Of a DNA stretch of 64,000 nt, positions 53,401-62,502 are shown piece after piece. The position numbers and the translations under genes are program-made. The notes below the pieces were generated by a model. It did not search any database. It had not been told where the DNA came from and saw only the letters and a program-made list of their open reading frames with translations. This stretch comes from Emydura subglobosa (taxonomy: Eukaryota; Chordata; Testudines; Chelidae). Every line of letters starts with the position of its first letter. The stretch's first letter is position 1. The DNA is taken from the NCBI GenBank assembly GCA_007922225.1, contig ML679970.1, positions 21,068,290 to 21,132,289 of the forward strand, written 5' to 3'.

Positions 53401-56400
53401 TCCCTGGACATCCTGCCCTTGCCCAAGGTAACAGGCTGTGTTTGGTGCAAGACTACCCGGGGGGGGGGGGGGGTGACTGACACTGTCACCATATCAACAC
53501 ATGGGGGCTGATTTCTAAATGCTGCCTGGGGGATGTACCTTTGCAATTCCCAACAATCCTGTCATTGCCGTCTCCCACTGCAGCAGCCTCCTTTTAGGTC
53601 AGGACTTTCCATTAGAAGATCAGTGATCCAGAGATGATGTGTTAGAGAAGGCTTGTCCCCCAGTAGTGGGGTATGTTAAGCAGCACCCAATGAGATTAAA
53701 ACAATAGAAGTCACATGGCTAAATTCCTGCCTACTTCCTTGGCAATGTACACCTCACAAAACACTTCAAGAACCCTGTGAAACCTCAACATGCTCAGACA
53801 GAAGAGCAAGAGTTAAAAAATAGCCTTTTACAAAAGATGGTGGCCAGATACCATGGTGCTGGGCACAGCATGGGAATCCAGACAGACAAACCAAACACAC
53901 AGGGGTCAGGCATATGGCATGTGCTGCACTGTACAGCTCACATATATTGTTAGGATTTCAGTGCCTGTATTTCACTGTCCCCTTTTAAACAAGAGCATTT
54001 CCTCAGCATCATACCTCCCTGCAGGGGTCACTTATCTCTAGGTGGCCGGAGAAGACTTGTTGGAAGGAACGTACAAATGGCAGTGAAAGGGAAGGGACAC
54101 CCCTGCTAGGACTTACCTACTGGTCACAATGATGACATCCTCAGCGATGCAGGACATCTCCTTGATGGTTAGGTAACACATCCTGCGAAGAGTGGGCTGG
54201 CAGGGAAAAGAGGCAACACAAGCATTAGCTGGCAGCACACCAATCCTGGCAGGGTGTTGCCAACTCTCGTGATTTTATTGCAAAGCTGATGATATTTGTC
54301 GTTTTCCTCTAAGTCCCAGCTCCTGGAGCCAAGTAATTATGTGAGAATCTCAGCTTTCATCTAAAAAAATAAAAGGAAGGGTGAAATCCTAGCCCCAGTG
54401 AAATCAATGGAAATTTTGACATTGACTTCAATGGCCAGGATTTCACTCTGTGTTTTGTAGTGCTCCTGGTTACATAGAAAAGCTTGAAAGCATGACCTGA
54501 GGGAACTCTCAAGGCTCAGAAACCAGAAGATGCATAACAAGAACCGAACATTTTTTTTTAATCATCATATTTTTAAGCCGATTTCATGATTTTGAGGCCT
54601 GACTCATGATTTTTGAACACACGGGGCTGACAACACTATAATCTGCTGCTGAATATATTCTTTGGGGGAGGCATCAATAGTGTTTGCTGCTGGACTGCTT
54701 GGAACTGCAGCACCACTTGTCTAGTTGGCGAAGAACTAGCATCACACCAATAGCCTTCTTCAGATACTGCTATGGGCTGACTTTCCTTAGCAGGGAGGAA
54801 GGTCACTTTATCACAGGGTGCACAGCAAGGCATACCATAATCTGTTACATATTTGTAGAGCCCTGTGCAGATACAAAATTTGTATCCTCATCCGATCTGC
54901 AATAATAATCCATCGATACAAAGTTGGTATCCGTGGATTTGCAGGGCTTTAGATATAAAATTTGGATCCGCATCCACCTGCGATCTGCAAAAATGGTCTG
55001 CGGATGCAGATCTCCGTGGATTTGCAGGGCTCTACGTATTCGTACAGTGCTTAGCACAATGGCGCCCAAGCTGGTCAAAACTTTTAGGTGCTCCCATACT
55101 ATAAATGTTAAATAATAAAGGCAGTTAAAACGGAAGAACCCAGATGGATGGTGAAATCTGATGAGTCTGTCTTATCAGACCGTTTGGTTATGCAGATAGC
55201 ACGTATTTCATAAGGAAGCATTGGGAATGAAGGGATGGTCCAGAAAGCCATCTGCACATGGTGACTCTCTGAATACTTTATGTGATAGCACCAACCATTA
55301 TAAAGTTAATTTGCTTTTTTTTTTTTTTTTTTTTTAAATGGGAAGCTTCCCTGCCAGGAAATAAAGTCACCCTTCCCTTCAATATATTTTTCTATAGATT
55401 AAATCAGCATTAGCTGAAGTGCTATCTACCTTGATCTGCAGTCTCAAAACCTTTGTGCAGGTTCCCTCCCTGTGTAGGAATCTCCCAAAGAAGTGTTTGT
55501 CTACACATACACTTTGTGCACATCAAAGCGCACGACAGAACTTTTAATACACAGGAGCAGGGGCCACAGGGCAGTTAGTGCATTGGAAGCTAGTATGCTC
55601 TAGATTCACACCCCATTTTGCCATGCACAAAGTTTTCATGTAACCAACCTCCAAGTCACCAAAGAGCAACAGGGAAAAACAAGACAGCGCTGAGATGTCA
55701 GTAACTAGGAATAGATGCACTTCATAGTAATCATGTGCATGTGCGGGGCATGGATCAGTTAGTTCTACCCTGGGGAGAGCAGCTTGCTGCATAAAGAGAT
55801 AGCTCAGGGCTGAATGTGAGGCTCTCACCAGCAGCACATTCCTGCTAGACAGATGTACACACAAAATGCATAAGTACAGGACTTACATCATTGGACTGGA
55901 ACAGCTTGGTCATGGCAAAGAAGGATTCTGTAGCTTCCATCACACCCAAATGCTCCCCCTGGAATGGGCAAAAGGGGACAGAAATTCTTATTTACAAATA
56001 AGCAGGTTTTGTGCAGGTCAAAAGTGCCAGGACAACAGACTATTTCTCCATAAAACAGGTACAGCTTGAGTCATGACAGAGGTTCCCCCTACCCAGTGTG
56101 CCTCAACACTGACAGGGAGGGACCACCACCATTGACACTAGAAATTGGCCTGCACAGCTTCCTGATGTGGCTGTGAAAGTGGTTTAACTGCTGGCGTAGG
56201 AGAAAGAAAACCTTACTCAGCACTGTTTCAGAGGCATGACAACTATCAGCATCAAGCCAATTTCCTGACGAGTGAGAGGGGAATTCAGATTCCATAGCCC
56301 ATTCCATACTCCACCTCAGCTGAGATGGCTAATAAGGGGCCAGTTAGATCCAGATTTTTAAGACTAGGTAGGCACCTAAAGATGCAGATAAGACACTTAG

Positions 56401-59400
56401 TACCTACCTTCTTCTTTAAGTGCCTAAATACCTTTAAAAGTCCAGTCATTAGTAACCACTGCTATATTGATACTTGACCATTAGGAATTGGATTTAGAAC
56501 CAAGATAGTCATCAAACAGCTATAAGACAGTAACTTCCAGTAGCTACCAATCTGTGCATTTGTTTTTTTTATATTGCCCATTCTATCACTCCAGAACTCT
56601 TTGGGCATGGAAAAAGCGGTAATTTACTGGAACAGCTGTTTAAGAGGTTTTTAAGCTGAGGCTTGACAAAGCCCTGGTTGGGATGATATAGTTGAGGTTA
56701 GTCCTGCTTTGAGCAGGGGGTTGGACTAGATGACCTCCTGAGGTCCCTTCCAACTCTAATATTCTATAATTCATAAGGCATTAGTTAAAATTAGCAGGCC
56801 AGACTAGTTTATAAAAGAAAAACATTTAAATTCTAAAGAACTCCTAGCTCATGTTCTCTCCATTACCTGGTTTATGAGATACAGGATCTTAGTGAGGATG
56901 TGAGCACATTTCCGAGGGTTTATGGGGGTCTCATTAAACATCCGAGCCTAGAAACAAACCAAAGCATTAATAAGAGCGTAGGCAGACATTCTCTGTGGTT
57001 TACCTATCACGTAACACATTGTGTGAACTGAGCCACTGATACAAGTTACAGACTGGATATTTTAGAATTCTCTCAATGACTTCAGATCAGATTTTCTCAC
57101 TTTACAACAAAAGAGATGCCACCACCTTCCCAACAACCATCCCTACTAACTCACCCTGGAATCTGAAAGCCAAGGTGGGATAAAGTTTCTATAGGCCAAA
57201 TTTACATCTCAGTTACTCTCATGCAACACCATTGTAAGAGGAACAACAACAATTCTGTTGATTCACAAGCCAGAATAGAATCCAGCTCCCTCTCCCAGAG
57301 CGGAGCTGATTTTGCAAGGCTAACGAGCAAACAGTAGTCAAAATGTTATTTTTGTCACAGAAGTGAACAGATATAACTCTGAATATTCAAGGAGCAGGTC
57401 TGCAGACTAAGAGGAGGCTTTTTAAAAAAAAAAAAAAAAAAGAAAACAAACAGTTCTTTTTCAGAACAGAACCACACTTTAAAGGCAAAGATTGTCCGAT
57501 AGCCAACCATATCCTGTTTTTTAATTTCCCTATCCTACCAGAATTTTAGGCACCCAAGGCAGATTCCACCTTAGTAAGAAGAGCTAGGAAAAACTGGGAA
57601 AATGTATTCTTCCCACAGACAAAAATACATCCATTTACGGACATTTATAGTTTATTAACTCTTTTCAAGGTTATACAAACAGTATCCAATTGTTCTTCCC
57701 CCACAAAAAAATATTCAATGGGAGCTTTACCATTGATTTCAATGCAAGTAGGACTGGGACACAAGTGTAGTTATTTTCTAAAGATCTCTAACTTCCTATC
57801 CCAGAGAGGAGACTGTACCACTGAGAATCTCCATAAAAGACACAGGATTTTAATGATTTACCTCTTGCAGCACTGCACTCTTCTCCAGGTGCTGGAATGG
57901 ATTGGACCCCCCACCTGTAAAATAAGATATCAACAATGGTGATCCCAGGAATTGTGCTATGTGGAAAGACACTGGAAAACCTCTCTTTCAATCATACCTT
58001 TCATGCATACAGCTTAAAACATGAACTCACTTTTCGAATAATTTTCCAAAAACATCAAGTGATTGTTGTTGTTCTTAGCATTACTAATTGGTAAACCTTA
58101 TCCCCACACCTCCTCATTGGGGGCTTCTTATAGCTTCTCCCCACCCTGCAGCAATTGTCCATCAGTTGAGGAAGACTGTATGCGACTTTCTTCAGAGCTA
58201 ATCAAAGTTACTCCTAGATGGGCCAGAAGGGGTTCTTGAATATAAAGAGCTCCCTCTTTTAACCCCCGGGTCTGAGGGCACTGCCAGCTATGGGAGCAAA
58301 TGATAAGGCCCAGACAGTCAATCCAGTGTAGCAATGCCATAGAAAACACTAAACACCAGACTGGGAGAATCTGGAATACTTTATACTTTGCATTATAAAA
58401 CGGTGACACTGTCTGAAATATGAGTGACCATTTATAATATTATTAATAGCAATATGACAAAATTGCAATGATTCTTACAAGATATGCCATGTAAGGTATC
58501 GTTGGAAAAGTTATAATTTGCTAAGTATGATAATATTGTTTGTGTGTTTGTATCATCTTTGTATTGTGAGTATATCTCAAACTGGTGCTGTGTTTCTGGG
58601 TGATGCCCCCAGACAAATTGGAAGCAGCCACTACCCATCCAGTGTGATGACTCATCAAGGGCAATCAGCTAAACAATGGCCCAGGGAGAGAAGCCAGGGG
58701 CTATGCCTAGTCATCAAGATATGTAGGGACATGCCCACAGTCAAGGGAACTGCAAGTGCTTTTCCTTGCCCATGTGCTATGAGCTTGTGTATGAAACACA
58801 GGATGTACAAGACACATGGCAGAGACTATAAAATGCAGCTGCACCATCTCTATCCCATCTTGTCTTCATACCTGCTTCTTTCCTCTGGATCAACTTCTCT
58901 ACATCTGAAGCTTTGCACAAAGGACTGACAGATCCATTCAGGTACTGGATGTGATCCAGAGAAACTGTACAAGCCAGCAAACACACCAATATTGCTAAGA
59001 ACCAGATATATAGACTTTAAAGTCTTATGTATATATCTGATTGTTTTGATCATTTAACATCTTGTTTGTTTGTTTGTTTGTTTCGTTTCTTTTATAATAA
59101 ACCTTTAGTTTTAGATACTAAAGGATTGGCTAGCAGCATGGTATTTTTGGATAAGATACAAACCAATATTGATCTGGTAATGTGTCTGACCCTTTGGAGG
59201 ATCAGGAGAATATTTTATACAGAGAGCAGAGTTTTAAATAACTTCTCACTTTATTGGACCTAGTTGCCGACTGGGAGCCAGAGACTGAAATGCAATAAAG
59301 AAGGCTGTGTATTTCTTTTTGGGAGCTTCTTGATAACCAGTGTGGGGAATCAGAAGCATTGCTTGTGACTGGTTGTTGAATCTAACTTCAGTGTTAGCCA

Positions 59401-61965
59401 CCAGTTAAGGGATACATTTTCAAACATGGCCTCTGTTTTTGCGTGACCAACTTGATATGCCTTGGGTTTGATTTTCAGATGTGCTCTCATTTACTTCAAT
59501 TTGTGTTGTAGGTACTCAGAACCTTTACCTGTCTAAAGTTGGGCACCCAAAATTAGAGTCCACTTTTGAAAATATGTGCTTAAATCACTTAACCCAGGGA
59601 TCCCAAGTACCCTGAATCCCAGCCCCAGGCCTGAATCATAAGAACATCTTTTTTTGTGGTTTCAGGATTCCACATAAAAGATTAATCTACCGGGTCAGTA
59701 AATCAAGGGATGAGCAATTGAATTTAAGATTGAAAATGGCAAGAGTACAGGATAGAAAAATGTGCTCAGTAGAATGTCACAATGATTAGCTTTTGGACTG
59801 TCCCTTTGTGCATATGTACATAACTTGGATGCAGGAAGAAATGTGCAGGGATGCTACGAATGTGCATTCAACACAGAAAAAGGGGAGGGGAAATGACCAC
59901 AGAGGAGAAGAACAAAATAATTCAGAAGGCTTTGGAAACTTTCCAAGCAGTGAAGACGGGTGGGTAAATGAGGGCTTCTATAAATCAGTGGGGAGCAAGG
60001 TGAGATGATAGAGCCAAGAAAATAAAGGACCACATCTTTGACTGACTTCCTCAACTGTGTTTGCAAAGTTTGCATGGGCAACCAGATACACTGACAAATG
60101 TTGCAGATGCAGTTAAGGAGACCCCCTGAAAACATGACCAAAAAGAGATTCCCTCCTAAATGGTCATACCTTACAAAGTAGTGAGCTCAAGAAAAGATGC
60201 AGAGGAAGCCTGGGATAAGGCCAAAACCTGAGCAAAAGGTTTAACATACATTAAAATAAAAAGCAAAGACAATCCAGGGAGCCACAGATATGCAGAGATA
60301 CATCGCTGAGACCAATTACTGAGATTATTTTATAATTAAATTACTGAAATTACTAGAGGAGCAACTTATTACATGAACCGCTCAGAAAAAAAAAGGTTCA
60401 TATGAACCATGAGGTACAAGTGAAAACTCAAACACCTCTCTGGATAGACCTCCTGTCCACCACTTTCATACCCAGCACTGATTCTGTGTGGATCATGCAG
60501 CCAAGATGATATAGCCCTCTCCCTTTATCCAGACACTGCTCCTCTGTTGAAGAGCAGCAGAGGGAGAAGCAAGGAAATGATTTGGCAAAGCTACCCCAAA
60601 ATACCTAGAAAGCTGCACCTGTGCTGCTCAGTACAATGTTTTGAAAGGTCCTGCAGCATATCCATGAAGAGAATATTTTTAAGCACTTTGGGCATTTCAG
60701 AGACATTACTTGCTAAAAAGAGACAACACATGTGACACAAATACCACAGGAGCCTAATGTAAGAGACTATAAGACAGTTTCTAGGGTGCTTTAACATCTG
60801 GTTTGACAATCAGGAGGAGAATTTCTCTCATATATATGTTATATATTCTGACTGTAAGTCCTGTATTAATGCGCAGAACACCTCAGGTTGCTGTGTTGAG
60901 TGCAGTTTGCGCAGCTCCCTGGACTACTTCACCATCCTGTACTGGCACGAGATGAGAACTTAACAGAGCTTTTCCATTTCCAGAGTCTATGCTACAGTCC
61001 CCTAGGCTGTGTGGCACTCAAACACTGTGTAAATTATATAGATCAGGTTTGCCCAATATTCATCTCCACAATGCTTACCAGCCCCACCTTTCTTTTTATT
61101 TTGTGCTCATCTCTATGCCATCTGAGTCCAAACCCCAATTTTTGTATCAGTGTATCAATATTTTACTCTATAGCAAATATCAGGACATCAATATTTTACA
61201 CTGCAGCAAACACTGTCTCCTGAAATAATCATCTGCTTCACATTTATAGAAAACAGCTTAACGGCAACTCACACACGCATAAAGCAAACGTAGCTCTAGG
61301 CAAAGATACTGCCACAAAAAAGAGACCGAGGTTGCTTTACAAACTTGCAATTGGCTACATCAGAATATCAGCCAAATACTTTTTAAAGCTCTCCATCCAT
61401 ATGCCAGGTGGGCCAGTGACTGGTGTGGGGAACACAGAGCCAGGAGACGGGAGGGAGGAAGGCAGAGCCTGAAGGGGCAGGAACCAGGGCAGTCAGGGTT
61501 ATTTCAGGGGCAGCGCTGTGCCGCCGGCTTTGGGGCACAGCTGGCTTTGGGGCATCACTGCACTGCGATGAAGCCGGGGGTGGGTAAATAAGGGTCTCTA
61601 GACATCCGGGGGAGCAGGGGGAGGGGATCAGGCCAGCGGACAAAGGAACACAACTTCAGCTGGGCTCCTGAACCATCCTGCGCAACCAGCTCCGCGGGGC
61701 AGGGGCAGGCACAGGCAAGGAGACCCCCCCCCCCCGGGAATGTGACCCCACAGGGAGGCCACCCAGCGAACGGCGGGGAGGCTCCCGCACAGCTCGGCCC
61801 GGGCCGGGGGTGGGGGCCCCGCCGGGGGGAGGCAGGCAGGGCTCTCCAGACGGGGGGAGCAGGGTCCCCGCTCTGCCCTGCCCTGCCCCCGCAGGAGGGT
61901 CCCCGCGGGAAGGGCCCGTCGCACTCACCGGGCTCCTCATCCTTCTTATCGAACTTCTTCAGCAT
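32436..61965 (-). CDS. COPG1: COPG1, coatomer subunit gamma-1 (24 coding exons)
   Basis: COPG1 is a core subunit of the COPI coat that moves cargo from Golgi to ER and within the Golgi. Coding exons on -: 61965-61929, 57914-57862, 56947-56867, 55958-55887, 54196-54117, 53100-53025, 52818-52726, 50802-50716, 50559-50402, 49714-49581, 48657-48590, 47681-47493, 46992-46897, 45282-45039, 42499-42424, 42069-41966, 41399-41274, 40808-40740, 39839-39697, 38345-38174, 36758-36661, 34987-34849, 33292-33194, 32566-32436. They total 2,625 nt, or 874 aa, the human length as I recall it. The start is [11 protein letters not shown]. The helical adaptin-like trunk covers about residues 20-550, then a linker, then the appendage domain from about 610 to the end ([25 protein letters not shown]). 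Every junction keeps frame. The exon 17 donor is a weak GTACCC. The close match favours COPG1 over COPG2. Confidence 0.97.
33340..33515 (+). repeat. L2-like LINE tail
   Basis: Carries GGGCAGAGACTGTGCC, a CCAATACAAAG word and ATGCAATACAAATTATAAAT, matching the other copies. It lies in the last long intron region of COPG1, just beyond exon 23. Confidence 0.55.
34469..34768. mobile_element. Harbinger-like MITE with TAA duplication
   Basis: The left end reads GGGTATGTCTACACTGCAGC and the right end, in reverse complement, GAGTATGCCTGCACTACAGC. The inverted repeat continues inward as TGGGAGGTGTGATTCCCAGC and TGGGAGGTGTGATTTCCAGC. TAA flanks both sides (34466-34468 and 34769-34771). About 300 bp with no coding capacity. 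It sits in COPG1 intron 22. Confidence 0.75.
36865..36960 (+). repeat. MIR SINE fragment
   Basis: Contains TTCTGCCACTGACTTGCTGT, CTTGGGCAAATCACTTGGCC and TCTTTGTGCTTCC, the MIR core order. It lies in COPG1 intron 20. Confidence 0.8.
37440..37640 (-). repeat. MIR SINE fragment, reverse orientation
   Basis: Shows GATTATCCCTGTTTCACACT, AACTGAGACACAGGGTCACT and TTTGCCAAGGTCACATTAGA, the reverse complement of the MIR core. It lies in COPG1 intron 20. Confidence 0.75.
38940..39110 (+). repeat. MIR SINE fragment
   Basis: Contains GGCTCTGCCACTGACTCATT, ATGTGACCTCAGGCAAGTCA and CACCTGGGTGTAAAATGG, in MIR order. It lies in COPG1 intron 19. Confidence 0.75.
40430..40650 (-). mobile_element. CR1 LINE 3' fragment
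   Basis: The + strand shows ACATAGGAATTGCCATATTG, TCCTGTATCCAATCAGTGG and CTGGCTTGAACCACAATGG. These are words of the sauropsid CR1 3' end in reverse orientation; compare the complement near 44640-44728. Confidence 0.55.
42670..44728 (+). mobile_element. CR1 LINE, interrupted by an LTR-like repeat
   Basis: Two CR1 blocks in the same direction. The first (to about 43008) reads through the reverse-transcriptase region, with words such as AGTCCCCAGGACCAGATGG. The second (from about 43660) continues with AAATGATCTGCAAAAAGGGG, the RT C-terminal region encoding [12 protein letters not shown], and the 3' end ACCCACTGTGGCCATTCTTA. Between them sits an unrelated repeat. Several hundred bases of CR1 expected between the blocks are missing, so the insertion came with a deletion. 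Frames are broken and it is inactive. It lies in COPG1 intron 14. Confidence 0.85.
43009..43660 (+). mobile_element. LTR-like repeat inside CR1
   Basis: Begins near TGTGACACACTGTACCCCAA, contains a TATA-like GATATAAAATAAGG at about 43463, and ends within the CTAGTGTTAGAGG region. Its first 200 bases align by eye with the repeat at 51249 and more loosely with that at 58409. Ends are approximate and no coding part is present. LTR is an inference from the TG start and promoter-like core. Confidence 0.55.
46770..46873 (+). repeat. L2-like LINE tail
   Basis: Contains TACAGTACTTAGCACTACTG and ACTGCAATACAAATAAACAA, similar to the other tail copies. It lies in COPG1 intron 13, directly beside exon 13. 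Confidence 0.5.
48845..48952. mobile_element. 108-bp hAT MITE with 8-bp duplication
   Basis: Starts CAATGGTTTTCAACC and ends GGTTGAAAACCACTA, an inverted repeat of the hAT/Charlie type, with matching AGCTAGTC at 48837-48844 and 48953-48960. The interior contains CAGTGGGGGTCAACAGACTG and GGGGTCCACAAATG. It lies in COPG1 intron 10, about 180 bp upstream of exon 11. Confidence 0.8.
50985..51150 (+). repeat. MIR SINE fragment
   Basis: Contains GGTTCTGGCTCAGAGCTGG, ATGACTTTCCTAAGATTGG and GTGTGAGGATTATTCGTTAA, in MIR order but diverged. It lies in COPG1 intron 7. Confidence 0.55.
51249..52065 (+). mobile_element. LTR-like repeat, second copy
   Basis: Begins CTGTGACATGCTGTACTTCA and shares CCCCATATTCATCACTGT and AGTCTTAATCTGCTGAAC with the repeat at 43009. 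An AATAAA at about 51682 is followed by a second half (TTCTGAACAGTGCAAGACGG). This order, U3-like part then polyadenylation signal then U5-like part, fits a solo LTR. Ends are approximate and it has no coding capacity. It lies in COPG1 intron 7. Confidence 0.55.
53459..53473 (+). repeat. Homopolymer run of 15 G
   Basis: Uninterrupted poly-G in COPG1 intron 5, between exons 6 and 5. The length may be unreliable. Confidence 0.8.
54385..54450. repeat. Ancient palindromic interspersed repeat
   Basis: GTGAAATCCTAGCCCCAGTG is answered by CCAGGATTTCACTCTG, with ATTGACTTCAATGG between them. The near-palindrome resembles copies at 7885 and 22743. Family unknown; a short MITE-type repeat is likely. 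Confidence 0.45.
54856..55034. mobile_element. 179-bp inverted-repeat element with CpG-decayed duplication
   Basis: Starts TAGAGCCCTGTGCAGAT and ends ATTTGCAGGGCTCTA. The interior repeats GGATCCGCATCCACC, TGCGGATGCAGAT and TGGATTTGCAGGG words in both directions. The flanks CATATTTG (54848-54855) and CGTATTCG (55035-55042) match at 6 of 8 bases, and both differences are CpG-type transitions. This fits an old 8-bp hAT target duplication. It is inserted in an L2-like tail and lies in COPG1 intron 4. Confidence 0.65.
55043..55125 (+). repeat. L2-like LINE tail
   Basis: TACAGTGCTTAGCACAATGG and TAAATGTTAAATAATAAAGG match the other copies. The element at 54856 inserted just upstream of it. Confidence 0.5.
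56640..56775 (+). mobile_element. CR1 LINE 3' tail
   Basis: Contains GGGTTGGACTAGATGACCTC and TGAGGTCCCTTCCAACTC, followed by TATTCTATAATTC, the diagnostic CR1 3' end with its short tail repeat. It lies in COPG1 intron 3, about 90 bp downstream of exon 3. Confidence 0.85.
58409..59400 (+). mobile_element. LTR-like repeat, third and longest copy
   Basis: Begins near GTGACACTGTCTGAAATATG and carries AAGGTATCGTTGGAAAAGTT, GACTATAAAATGCAGCTGCA (TATA-like, about 58827) and an AATAAA near 59097, followed by a tail with TTATTGGACCTAG. A (TTTG)n tract lies at about 59065-59085. It is loosely related to the repeats at 43009 and 51249. No internal coding region, so a solo LTR is plausible. It lies in COPG1 intron 1. 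Confidence 0.5.
59401..61650. other. COPG1: COPG1 intron 1, no exon seen
   Basis: This part of the 4-kb first intron is mostly A/T-rich with no recognisable gene. Open frames of 60-107 residues are unlike known proteins. Composition becomes GC-rich near 61400 toward the promoter. Confidence 0.65.
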
Positions 61966-62280
61966 CCTGCCCTGCCCGGCTGGGGGCGCGCGGGGCCTGG
62001 CGGGCGGGCGGAGCGGGGCCGGGCGAGGACGGGGCTGTCTCGTCTCTCGCTAGCCCACCCTGCACCTCCTCACAGCCACTTCCGGGCCCGCGCCCGCCGC
62101 TTCCTGCCAGCCTGTCACTGGGACAGCTCAGCAGCCGGCCAGCGCCGCGCACGCGCACTGGCGCTTGGAAGGGGAGGGGGGGGGGCCTGGTCTGGCTGAC
62201 GTCAGTGACGTGACGTGGAAGGGCTGCCGCCTGGCCCGGGAAGGGGGGGAGGCCATGGCGCCATGCGTGGGGGGCGGGGC
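61650..62280 (-). promoter_or_regulatory. COPG1: COPG1 CpG island and promoter
   Basis: A GC- and CpG-rich island spans the first COPG1 exon and upstream. On the - strand an ETS-type CCCGGAAGT lies at 62096-62088, about 125 bases before the ATG. There is no TATA box nearby, as expected for a housekeeping trafficking gene. Confidence 0.75.
62197..62218. promoter_or_regulatory. COPG1: CRE plus UPRE-like cluster upstream of COPG1
   Basis: A palindromic TGACGTCA (62197-62204) is followed by overlapping TGACGTGA (62206-62213) and TGACGTGG (62211-62218), about 230-250 bases before the COPG1 ATG. TGACGTCA is the CREB/ATF site, and TGACGTG[G/A] is the core of the unfolded-protein response element bound by XBP1 and ATF6. 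Such control would suit a secretory-pathway coat gene, but binding is inferred from sequence alone. Confidence 0.6.
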
Positions 62281-62502
62281 AGTGACTTAGGGGGGTACGG
62301 AGACTGTGGGGCGGTGACGGGGCAGTGACTGAGTGGGGTACAGCACCTGTGGGGCAGTGACTGAGCGGGGTACAGAGCCTGTGGGGCGCACAGCCTGTGG
62401 GGCAGTGACAGGGGCAGAGCAGTGACTGAGGGGTACAAAGCCTGTGGGGGGCCAGCCTGTGGGGCAGTGACTGAGCGGGGTACAGGGGGCAGTGACCTGG
62501 GT
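62278..62502. repeat. Minisatellite of about 36-bp units
   Basis: About six imperfect copies of a unit built from GGGGCAGTGACTGAGCGGGG and TACAGAGCCTGTGGGG, with some units shortened. It begins about 60 bases beyond the CRE cluster on the side away from COPG1. The open frames across it are repeat translations and not genes. Confidence 0.85.

Noticed and set aside
55493..55770. Possible further Harbinger-like MITE
   Set aside because: A TTTGTCTACACATACAC word is present, but I found no matching inverted end or duplication.
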